A stretch of DNA of 5,066 nt from Planctomycetota bacterium (GTDB lineage Bacteria > Planctomycetota > Planctomycetia > Pirellulales > Thermoguttaceae): contig JABMRP010000196.1 of the NCBI GenBank assembly GCA_013202535.1, forward strand, positions 1 through 5,066. The letters are read 5' to 3'. Positions 1 through 5,059 of the stretch are shown in pieces. Position numbers and translations under genes: made by a program. The stretch's first letter is position 1. Each line of letters begins with the position of its first letter. Below the pieces are notes generated by a model that searched no databases, was not told the origin of the DNA, and saw only the letters and a list, made by a program, of their open reading frames with translations.

Positions 1-100
1 TAGCCTGTTAGGCTGCGAGATGCGGCCCGTCGTTCCGAGAGACGTAGCGAGACCTTCCTGGAGCTTCAAAGGCTACATCTCGCGGAGCGAGTTGGCTACT
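1..100. repeat. Degraded palindromic repeat at left edge (same family as 4953-5059)
   Basis: Positions 72-100 closely match the right arm of the repeat at 5030-5059: both begin GCTACATCTCGC and end TGGCTACT, with a few differences and one missing base in the middle. This arm is itself a hairpin, with stem CTCGC (79-83), loop GGA (84-86) and stem GCGAG (87-91). A partner arm appears at 15-27 (GCGAGATGCGGCC), which is the reverse complement of 71-83 with two mismatches. The sequence between the arms does not obviously match the middle of the right-hand copy. The left boundary is uncertain because the window starts here and the outer part of that arm is badly decayed. The element ends about 37 bases before the start codon of the first gene, so it lies in its promoter or leader region. 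No transposase is present, so a non-autonomous REP or MITE-like element is the best description. Confidence 0.6.
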
Positions 101-136
101 ATACAGGCTAATCTCAACAACCCCGAGGATACCACC

Positions 137-1747
137 ATGCGGTTCGGATCGACGCGAACATCGATTGCCTTGACGGCTTTTCTTCTCTGGGCCCCCCTGT
201 TCTGGGCCGCCGCGTCTTCGGCACCCGGCTTGGCGGCCGAGCCGGCCCGGCCGCGACTGGGAATGAATCTCAACGGCCCGGCCGATTGGAACACCGAACT
301 GCCCTTTGTCGACGTCTTCCGCCTCGCCCGGCCGTGGATCAGCCAAGAGAAGGGAAAGCCTTGGGGGCAGGGCCCCGAACTGGCGCTGGACGAACATGGC
401 TGGGTCCAGCGACTCGCCCCGGACTGTTTTGCCGAGACGCCGATCTGCACGATCCAGGGGGGCCACTATCCGGCCGGCCGCTACACGGTGCTGTACGACG
501 GGCGGGGGGAAGTCGGGTTTTCCAACGGTGTTGAGACCATTTCCAGCGAGCCGGGCCGAATGGTCGTCGAAATCGATTCCTCCCGGGGCGGGTTTTTTCT
601 GCGGGTCACCGAGACCGACCCCGACGACTGCGTCCGCAATATCCGCGTCATTATGCCCGGCTTCGAGAACACCTACCGCCAGAACCCGTTTCATCCGGTC
701 TTTCTCCAGCGATGGCGGGGCGTGGCATGCCTGCGGTTCATGGATTGGATGAAGACCAACGGATCGAAGATCCGGACCTGGGACGATCGGCCCACGCCCA
801 ACGACGCGACGTTCTCGCGCCAAGGCGTGGCGGCCGAAGTGATGATCGATCTGTGCAACCGGCTCGAAGCCGATCCCTGGTTCTGCATGCCCCATCTGGC
901 CGACGACGAGTACGTTCGCCAGTTCGCAAAGTTGGTCAAGGACCGGCTCGACCCAGGGCGAACGGTTTACATCGAGTACTCCAACGAGGTGTGGAACAAC
1001 ATCTTCCCCCAGACCCGATACAGTTGGGAGAAGGCCAAACAGTTGGGCATCGGCCCGGCCGAGCGGCCCTGGGAAGGCGGCGGCAAGTACTACGCCCAGC
1101 GGTCGGTCGAGATCTTCAAGATTTGGGAGGACGTGTTCGGCGGCCGCCAGCGGCTCGTGCGCGTGTTGGCCTGGCAGTCGGGAAATGTCTGGTGGATGGA
1201 GCGGATTATTCTTCCGTACCAGGATGCCCACCGCCACGCCGACGCGTTGGCCATCGCTCCGTACATCGGCATGAACGTCCCGCGCCAAGGTAAGGAACTG
1301 ACCGCCGACGTGGTCGCCCGATGGACCGTCGATCAGGTGCTCGACCATCTGGAAAAGGAATCGCTCCCCAAGTCGATTCGTGGCATTGCGGCGACCAAGG
1401 AGTTGGCCGACCGGTTCGGTCTGAAGCTGCTGGCTTACGAGGGCGGTCAACATGCCGTGGGCGTGGGTGGGGGCGAAAACAACGAGACCATGACCGGGCT
1501 CTTTCAAGCCGCCAACGTCCATCCCCGCATGGGTGAAATCTACCGCAAGTACTTCGACGCCTGGACCGATTCCGGCGGCGACCTGTTCTGCTACTTCTCG
1601 TCGGTCGGCCGCTGGGGCAAGTGGGGGAGTTGGGGGATCATGCAGTACTACGACGAAGATCCAACCAAAGCGCCCAAGTTCATCGCCACCATGCAATGGG
1701 CCCGGAAGTGCGGGCAGGAGGTCCATTTGCCGGGGAAAAAACCATAG
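137..1747 (+). CDS. Secreted putative glycoside hydrolase, clan GH-A-like TIM barrel
   Basis: This encodes 536 residues. The ATG at 137 was chosen because it has GAGG at 125-128 (8-base spacing) and opens directly into a signal peptide: RTS near the start, a hydrophobic stretch at about residues 10-27, and likely cleavage near GLAA at 31-34. The in-frame ATG at 20 would translate the upstream repeat and bury the signal peptide. The mature part looks like a clan GH-A barrel. LGMNLNG (41-47) and PFVDVFRLARPW (56-67) suggest strand 1. Residues about 80-175 are rich in strands and resemble an inserted beta domain. RGVACLRFMDW follows at 194-204. YIEYSNEVWN (278-287) has the Asn-Glu pair typical of the strand-4 acid/base (E284). 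LLAYEGGQ (431-438) would supply a strand-7 nucleophile (E435). Such proteins are often named 'cellulose-binding' in databases, but I know of no characterised member. The fold and catalytic roles are inferences and the substrate is unknown. The gene stands alone and converges on the beta-propeller gene. Confidence 0.72.
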   Translation: MRFGSTRTSIALTAFLLWAPLFWAAASSAPGLAAEPARPRLGMNLNGPADWNTELPFVDVFRLARPWISQEKGKPWGQGPELALDEHGWVQRLAPDCFAETPICTIQGGHYPAGRYTVLYDGRGEVGFSNGVETISSEPGRMVVEIDSSRGGFFLRVTETDPDDCVRNIRVIMPGFENTYRQNPFHPVFLQRWRGVACLRFMDWMKTNGSKIRTWDDRPTPNDATFSRQGVAAEVMIDLCNRLEADPWFCMPHLADDEYVRQFAKLVKDRLDPGRTVYIEYSNEVWNNIFPQTRYSWEKAKQLGIGPAERPWEGGGKYYAQRSVEIFKIWEDVFGGRQRLVRVLAWQSGNVWWMERIILPYQDAHRHADALAIAPYIGMNVPRQGKELTADVVARWTVDQVLDHLEKESLPKSIRGIAATKELADRFGLKLLAYEGGQHAVGVGGGENNETMTGLFQAANVHPRMGEIYRKYFDAWTDSGGDLFCYFSSVGRWGKWGSWGIMQYYDEDPTKAPKFIATMQWARKCGQEVHLPGKKP

Positions 1748-1786
1748 GACCTCATGCCAGATGAGATTGGCGGTTGGGTACCTCGC

Positions 1787-1846
1787 TGTTCTCCATAAAT
1801 CCGGCCCGCTTGCCGATTTAGGTGACCGTTCACGCCCCGGAGAACA
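1787..1846. other. Compact element able to fold as a three-way junction
   Basis: Three nested helices can be paired by eye. P1 joins TGTTCTCC (1787-1794) to GGAGAACA (1839-1846), 8 perfect pairs. Inside it, P2 joins TAAATCCGGC (1796-1805) to GCCGATTTA (1812-1820), nine pairs with one bulged C and a six-base loop. P3 joins GTGA (1822-1825) to TCAC (1830-1833) around a CCGT loop. Linkers are one base (1795), one base (1821) and five bases (1834-1838), which gives a tight junction. Because helices are symmetric, the same fold is possible on either strand. It could be a transcript-end structure for either convergent gene, a dispersed repeat, or a small structured RNA; the sequence alone does not decide. 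There is no T-run after P1 on the + strand, so it is not a classic intrinsic terminator. Confidence 0.5.
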
Positions 1847-1853
1847 AAGGGGT

Positions 1854-1976
1854 CTCACGCAGAGACGCGGAGAGCGCAGAGGCGTAGGAAAACAAGTTGG
1901 TGGAATAACACGGCATGTGATCTGCTTCAACCAAGAGACTCGAAGAACCTCCGCGTGCTCCGCGCCTCTGCGTGAG
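1854..1976. repeat. Imperfect 29-bp inverted repeat with 65-base spacer
   Basis: The left arm (1854-1882) begins CTCACGCAGAGACGCGGAG, and the right arm (1948-1976) is its reverse complement at 25 of 29 positions, ending CTCTGCGTGAG. The arms contain short internal reiterations of the GCAGAG / GCGGAG type. Arms built on the phrase 'CACGCAGAGACGCGGAG' are familiar to me as a dispersed intergenic repeat in diverse bacterial genomes, including planctomycetes, but that is recollection and was not searched. No transposase is nearby. The spacer (1883-1947) has no further strong pairing. The element may act as a transcription barrier between the converging genes or simply be a decayed mobile repeat. 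Confidence 0.65.
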
Positions 1977-2005
1977 TGGTCGGCGATATCCGCGAGAATC
2001 CGATT

Positions 2006-2035
2006 AAATCGACAGGCCGCAAGCCGGCGGGATTT
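2006..2035. repeat. Hairpin beside the beta-propeller gene terminator
   Basis: AAATC (2006-2010) pairs with GATTT (2031-2035), and CCGC (2017-2020) pairs with GCGG (2027-2030) around the loop AAGCCG. A six-base one-sided internal loop (2011-2016) separates the two stems. It lies immediately beyond the putative terminator, in the sense of minus-strand transcription. The function is unknown. It could be a back-up terminator structure or part of the mosaic of repeats in this spacer. Confidence 0.35.
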
Positions 2036-2039
2036 GTGT

Positions 2040-2061
2040 ATAACAACAAGGCACTCGTGCC
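2040..2061 (-). terminator. Probable intrinsic terminator of the beta-propeller gene
   Basis: Read on the minus strand, the short palindrome GGCACGAGTGCC (2061 to 2050) begins 12 bases after the stop codon and is followed at once by the T-rich tract TTGTTGTTAT (2049 to 2040). The stem is short, five pairs at most and realistically four with a CGAG loop, so termination may be inefficient. Position, orientation and the T-rich tail all fit transcription ending downstream of the gene at 2074-3675. Confidence 0.5.
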
Positions 2062-2073
2062 GGGGCCGGGCGC

Positions 2074-3675
2074 CTACGGTTTCTGCTGGACGGCCCAGAG
2101 ATAGCGCTGCGAGGCGATGTAGAGCACGCCGTTGGCGGCGATCGGGGTGCTGTAGGCCGGCGCGCCGAGATAGATTCGCCCCAGCACCTTGGGTTCCTTG
2201 CCGGCGGCCAGGATGAAGAAGTCCTTCTTCGTCGCCAGATAGACTTTCCCATCGGCCAGCAGGGTTCCGCCCCAGGTTTCCGCCTTGGTCTCGAAGACGT
2301 AGTGGCAGCGGCCCGTGTCGGCGTCGAGGCAGTGCAACCGGCCGGCGATGTCGGGAACGTAGAGCAGTCCGTCGTCCACCGCAACGGTCGACATGCTGCG
2401 ATCGAGCCCGTCGTAGGTCCAGATACACCCGGTCTTCGTGATATCGCCGGTCTGTGTGGCGTCGATACAGTGGAGCAACCCCTTCCCGCGGCCGTGGGCC
2501 GGGTCCTGACCGATGGTCACGTAGACGCGGCCCTTGTGGAAGACGGGCGTGGCGATGATCTGGCTGGGACCCAGGTAAAGGCCGTCGTTCTTGTTGGTGC
2601 TATACGATTTCCGCTTATCGCCTTCGTAGTAGGGGATCGGTTTGCCGTTGCGCAATCGGTACTCCGGCGGATTGCAGTCGTAAGACCACACGGTTTTCAG
2701 CACGACGGGCTGGTCGGCGGCCTGGGAAATCGCCTCCAGTGCGTAACAGATGCCGTCGCCCCCACCGAGGAAAACGAGCGTCTTGCCGTTTACCTCGGCC
2801 AACGAAGGCGCCGCCCATTGGGCATGGAATAGCTTCGGGCCGATTCGCCCGTCGTCGGTGGCCACCAGTCGCCCGGTGTTCTTGTCGAGCACGATCAAGC
2901 TAGGGGCTTTCGGCGAGACGACCTTCGCGTGCGGTCCGTCCACTCCGTTGGACGTGCCGACGTAAACCAGGTCGCCGTGGATCAACGCCGCGCAACTGGC
3001 CGCGTCGTGGACGACCACGGAAAGCTCGTCGATCGGGTCGAACCGCCAGAGGATATCGGCATCGGCGTCGGTCAACTCGACCGGCTTGTTCCCCGCACCG
3101 GCCATGTATTGCCCCTCGTCGACAAACGGCCCGTCGTTGCCGTCCGCCTGACCGTTGACATCGAGACAGACGATATCGCCGGCGCTGGTCACCACGTAGG
3201 CACGCTTGCCGTCGACGGTGGGCGACGACAAGACGCCCAGGTGTTGATGCCCGAAATGCGATTCGGGCGGCAAGTTGTTTCGCCGCGGAACGACCAACTG
3301 CCAAAGGAGCCGCCCGGTCGCCTCGTCGAAACACTGCACCAGTCCGGCGCGCGTGCGCTGGAATCGCGGATTGGCCGCCAGGAGCAGATCGTCGGTGCCC
3401 ACGAACACGCGCCCGTCGGCGACCGTCGGGTTGCCGTAGGTCGCCGAGCCGAGCCGGGCCGTCCAGCGGACGTTCTTTGTCGTCGCCGGGTCGATCCCGG
3501 CGCCGCTGGGTAGTTTCGTGCCGGGCACGAAGTCCGCGGGCAGTCCCCGCTCCGCGGAGACCAGATTGCGGCAGTCGCGTCCGCCCCACTGCGGCCAGTC
3601 CGCGGCCTGTACGGAAAACGGCGACAGCAACATCGCCAGGGTCAGGCAATACGCGAAGACTCGGCCGGTACGCAT
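2074..3675 (-). CDS. Secreted PQQ-like beta-propeller repeat protein
   Basis: This encodes 533 residues. The signal peptide comprises MRTGR, a hydrophobic core at about residues 6-22 and likely cleavage after SVQA (21-24). The mature protein opens with DWPQWGGRDCRN (26-37), a variant of the WPQWRGP start typical of planctomycete secreted PQQ-type propellers. The repeated unit is a strand such as DGRVFVGT, a turn, then a C-x-D-x-x-TG-type motif. Examples are DGRVFVGT (87-94) with VQCFDEATGRLLW (113-125), AYVVTSAGDIVCLD (159-172), LVYVGTSNG (236-244) with IVLDKNTGRL (261-270), VYVTIGQD with LHCIDATQTG (384-410), and LLYVPDIAGRLHCLDADTGR (437-456). Together these suggest a seven- or eight-bladed propeller like BamB or quinoprotein dehydrogenases. 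I see no clear PQQ-ligand set, so enzymatic activity should not be assumed; scaffold or binding roles are as likely. Two adjacent ATGs occur. The second (3675) was chosen because AGGTGG at 3687-3682 lies 6 bases from it and only 3 from the first (3678). A far upstream ATG at 3834 would run through the promoter region. The gene is divergent from the DUF1080 gene. Confidence 0.88.
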   Translation of the reverse strand: MRTGRVFAYCLTLAMLLSPFSVQAADWPQWGGRDCRNLVSAERGLPADFVPGTKLPSGAGIDPATTKNVRWTARLGSATYGNPTVADGRVFVGTDDLLLAANPRFQRTRAGLVQCFDEATGRLLWQLVVPRRNNLPPESHFGHQHLGVLSSPTVDGKRAYVVTSAGDIVCLDVNGQADGNDGPFVDEGQYMAGAGNKPVELTDADADILWRFDPIDELSVVVHDAASCAALIHGDLVYVGTSNGVDGPHAKVVSPKAPSLIVLDKNTGRLVATDDGRIGPKLFHAQWAAPSLAEVNGKTLVFLGGGDGICYALEAISQAADQPVVLKTVWSYDCNPPEYRLRNGKPIPYYEGDKRKSYSTNKNDGLYLGPSQIIATPVFHKGRVYVTIGQDPAHGRGKGLLHCIDATQTGDITKTGCIWTYDGLDRSMSTVAVDDGLLYVPDIAGRLHCLDADTGRCHYVFETKAETWGGTLLADGKVYLATKKDFFILAAGKEPKVLGRIYLGAPAYSTPIAANGVLYIASQRYLWAVQQKP

Positions 3676-3681
3676 CATGAT

Positions 3682-3687
3682 CCACCT
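3682..3687 (-). promoter_or_regulatory. Ribosome binding site that decides the start of the beta-propeller gene
   Basis: Read on the minus strand this is AGGTGG, inside AAAGGTGG. It is followed by ATC and then two ATG codons in tandem (3678-3676 and 3675-3673). Spacing is 3 bases to the first ATG and 6 to the second, so the second is the better start. The two choices differ by a single Met. Confidence 0.55.
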
Positions 3688-3727
3688 TTGGCGTTGGACG
3701 TTCCCTGGACAAACAACCGTACGGGCC

Positions 3728-3756
3728 ATCCTACCGTGTCGATATGCCGGCGTCCA
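3728..3756 (-). promoter_or_regulatory. Weak candidate sigma70-type promoter for the beta-propeller gene
   Basis: On the minus strand, TGGACG (3756-3751, four of six matches to TTGACA) and TAGGAT (3733-3728, four of six matches to TATAAT) are separated by 17 bases. The predicted start would be about 45 bases before the gene's ATG. The match is weak and such hexamer pairs arise by chance, so this is only a candidate. The -35 hexamer overlaps one arm of a small inverted repeat (CCTGGAC 3704-3710 / GTCCAGG 3752-3758). Confidence 0.25.
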
Positions 3757-3774
3757 GGAAATGGGCGTACGAGG

Positions 3775-3803
3775 TTGATCGCCCATGGCTTGCATAATAG
3801 AAT
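3775..3803 (+). promoter_or_regulatory. Candidate sigma70-type promoter for the DUF1080-CGGC operon
   Basis: TTGATC (3775-3780, four of six matches to TTGACA) and TAGAAT (3798-3803, five of six matches to TATAAT) are separated by exactly 17 bases. The -10 sits in a locally AT-rich patch (CATAATAGAAT). This would place the transcript start near 3810 and leave a leader of about 36 bases before the ATG at 3846. It is the best promoter-like sequence in the window. No operator with clear symmetry overlaps it. Confidence 0.5.
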
Positions 3804-3845
3804 GTACCCTTGACGCTATCCAAACCACAACCATCGGGAGCCACC

Positions 3846-4577
3846 ATGAGAACCGACCGACGATCGCTCGCTACGCTGTTGCTGACGGGGACGTTCGCGG
3901 CCCTGCTTGTGACGGGTGCCGAAACGACCGCCTGGGGGCAAGGGGCCGAGAAAGACGATCGGGTCATTGCCCTGTTCGACGGCAAATCGCTCGACGGCTG
4001 GACTACGGCCTCCGGCGAACCGGTGACGGTGGGATGGAAGGTCGAGGAGGGCGTGCTGGTCCGGGCCGAACGGGGCGGACCCATCTACGCCGACGTCGGG
4101 CACGAGAATTTCCAACTCGATTTCCATTGGAAAATCGCGCCGCGCGGCAACAGCGGCGTGAAGTATCGCGTGCAGTTCTACGAAAAGGGCGTGTTCGGGC
4201 ACCCGGGATGGCTGGGGTGCGAATACCAACTCACCGGCGAGGCGCCCCAGGAGAAACCAAACCAGAGCAAAGGCAGCGCCGGCGCGCTGTACGCGCTTTT
4301 TGGTCCCAACGAAAAGAAGCAACTCAAGCCGGTCGGCGAGTACAACCACTCGCAAATCGTTATCCGCGGGACGAAGATCGAACACTGGCTCAACGGCGAG
4401 AAGATCGTCGAGACCGACACGAGCAGCCCGCAGTGGAAGGAGCAAATCGCCGCCAGCAAATTCGGCCGGGTCAAGGACTTCGCCCTCAACCGGAAGGGCC
4501 GGATCCAGTTGCAGGACCACGGCTGCAAAGTCTGGTTTCGCGAAATCACGCTCCGCCCGCTCGATCCCCAATCGTAA
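3846..4577 (+). CDS. Secreted DUF1080 (3-keto-disaccharide hydrolase family) protein
   Basis: This encodes 243 residues, the usual size for a single-domain member. The ATG at 3846 has GGGAG at 3836-3840 with 5-base spacing and opens into a signal peptide: MRTDRR, a hydrophobic stretch at about residues 8-25, and cleavage probably near 30-34. An upstream ATG at 3810 would add twelve residues ahead of the signal peptide. The domain begins with LFDGKSLDGW (43-52), the family hallmark. It continues with FQLDFHWKI (89-97), GNSGVKYRV (101-109), CEYQLTGE (125-132), GEYNHSQIVIRG (164-175), HWLNGEKIVE (180-189) and GRIQLQDHG (218-226) to a final FREITLRPL strand. This order fits the concanavalin-A-like jelly roll of the DUF1080 family (PF06439). 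Members are greatly expanded in Planctomycetota and some act on 3-keto-glycosides; the substrate here cannot be read from sequence. The gene heads a likely two-gene operon with the CGGC gene 18 bases downstream. Confidence 0.92.
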   Translation: MRTDRRSLATLLLTGTFAALLVTGAETTAWGQGAEKDDRVIALFDGKSLDGWTTASGEPVTVGWKVEEGVLVRAERGGPIYADVGHENFQLDFHWKIAPRGNSGVKYRVQFYEKGVFGHPGWLGCEYQLTGEAPQEKPNQSKGSAGALYALFGPNEKKQLKPVGEYNHSQIVIRGTKIEHWLNGEKIVETDTSSPQWKEQIAASKFGRVKDFALNRKGRIQLQDHGCKVWFREITLRPLDPQS

Positions 4578-4584
4578 TATCCCT

Positions 4585-4589
4585 AGGAG
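4585..4589 (+). promoter_or_regulatory. Ribosome binding site that decides the start of the CGGC gene
   Basis: AGGAG lies in the 18-base gap between the DUF1080 stop and the next gene. Two ATGs follow in tandem at 4593 and 4596, with spacings of 3 and 6 bases, so the second is favoured. The strong match suggests the downstream gene is translated from its own initiation site within a shared mRNA. Confidence 0.65.
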
Positions 4590-4595
4590 AACATG

Positions 4596-4949
4596 ATGCC
4601 TAACGTCGCCATTCTTTACTGCAAGAAGATCAAGGACCACTCGTGCATCGGGTGCGCCAAGTGCTACAAGGGAATGAAGGAGAAGAACGGCGAGTTCGCC
4701 AGGCACGATGAAATCAATCTGGTGGCCATGACCGACTGCGGCGACTGTCCGGGCTTGACCGTGCCTCGGGTGAAGCTGCTCGCCGAAATCACGAAGAACC
4801 TGGATCGCCCCATCGACGTGATCCACTTGGGCACGTGCGTCAAAGCGGCCATGGAAACCGCGCAATGCCCGATCGATTTCGACGATCTGAAAGCCACACT
4901 GGAAGGGAAGTTCGGCTGCGAGGTCGTGTTGGGAACGCATTCGTATTGA
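4596..4949 (+). CDS. CGGC domain-containing protein, putative metal-binding
   Basis: This encodes 117 residues, or 118 if the ATG at 4593 is used; the length is typical of a stand-alone CGGC domain (PF08821). No signal peptide or membrane segment is seen, so it is probably cytosolic. It starts with a Rossmann-like strand, VAILYC (4-9). Nine cysteines follow the family layout: C9, C17, C20 and C23 in the N-terminal part (HSCIGCAKC, 15-23), the central TDCGDCPG (47-54) with C48 and C51, HLGTC (77-81), C91 and C108, ending in VVLGTHSY. The central motif reads CGDC rather than CGGC. The family is proposed to bind zinc or another metal through these Cys and His residues, but no biochemical role is established to my knowledge. 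It is probably cotranscribed with the secreted DUF1080 gene (18-base gap); no functional link is obvious. The terminal inverted repeat begins 3 bases after its stop codon. Confidence 0.88.
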   Translation: MPNVAILYCKKIKDHSCIGCAKCYKGMKEKNGEFARHDEINLVAMTDCGDCPGLTVPRVKLLAEITKNLDRPIDVIHLGTCVKAAMETAQCPIDFDDLKATLEGKFGCEVVLGTHSY

Positions 4950-4952
4950 GAT

Positions 4953-5059
4953 AGTAGCCATCTCGCTGGAGCGAGATGTAGCCTTTTGTCGCGCGGGTGC
5001 ATTTCGTGGAGTGAAACGGCCAGAACGGAGCTACATCTCGCTCCAGCGAGATGGCTACT
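4953..5059. repeat. 30-bp perfect inverted repeat with palindromic arms (REP/MITE-like)
   Basis: Arms 4953-4982 and 5030-5059 are exact reverse complements over 30 bases, separated by 47 bases. Each arm is itself a 9-bp hairpin with a two-base centre: CATCTCGCT / AGCGAGATG at 4959-4967 and 4970-4978 (centre GG), and again at 5034-5042 and 5045-5053 (centre CC). The whole can therefore form one long cruciform or two separate hairpins. The middle holds a third, weaker hairpin at 5002-5016 (TTTCGT, GGA, GTGAAA, with two G-T wobbles). A degraded relative lies at 1-100. No transposase is seen. As the first hairpin is followed by TAGCCTTTTG, it may also serve as a transcription terminator for the operon that ends at 4949. 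Confidence 0.9.

Larger units (their letters stand above)
1748..2073. other. Gene-free spacer between convergent genes, packed with inverted repeats
   Basis: No credible gene lies here: open frames crossing it are extensions of shadows of the flanking genes and lack recognisable protein features. In order it holds a weak 5-bp hairpin just after the upstream stop codon (CTCAT 1751-1755 / ATGAG 1761-1765), the branched element at 1787-1846, the long imperfect inverted repeat at 1854-1976, a hairpin at 2006-2035, and a probable terminator for the minus-strand gene at 2040-2061. The separate elements are listed on their own. Confidence 0.8.

Noticed and set aside
20..136. Upstream ATG for the hydrolase gene
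   Set aside because: It would translate the degraded repeat and put 39 residues before a clear signal peptide; the ATG at 137 has a GAGG site at the right distance.
1787..1846. tRNA-like cloverleaf
   Set aside because: It has only two inner hairpins, no anticodon or T-loop signature (no GTTCRA-type loop in the right place), and is 60 bases long.
1854..1976. CRISPR array
   Set aside because: There are only two arms, in inverted rather than direct orientation, and no regular spacer series.
1533..2216. 227-codon plus-strand frame crossing the end of the hydrolase gene and the spacer
   Set aside because: It begins out of frame within the hydrolase gene, translates inverted repeats and ends antisense inside the propeller gene; the composition is Arg/Ser-rich with no motif.
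8..2428. Very long open frame on the minus strand (806 codons)
   Set aside because: It runs antisense through the whole hydrolase gene, the repeat-filled spacer and the end of the beta-propeller gene. Its protein is Arg/Pro/Gly-rich low-complexity with no recognisable domain, as expected for a shadow frame in GC-rich DNA.
3676..3834. Upstream start for the beta-propeller gene at 3834
   Set aside because: The extra 53 residues would precede an intact signal peptide and overlap the divergent promoter region; AGGTGG lies just before the ATG pair at 3678/3675.
3816..4961. 381-codon open frame on the minus strand opposite the DUF1080 and CGGC genes
   Set aside because: It is a mirror of two well-supported genes on the other strand, lacks a signal peptide or known motif, and its end falls at the boundary of the terminal repeat.
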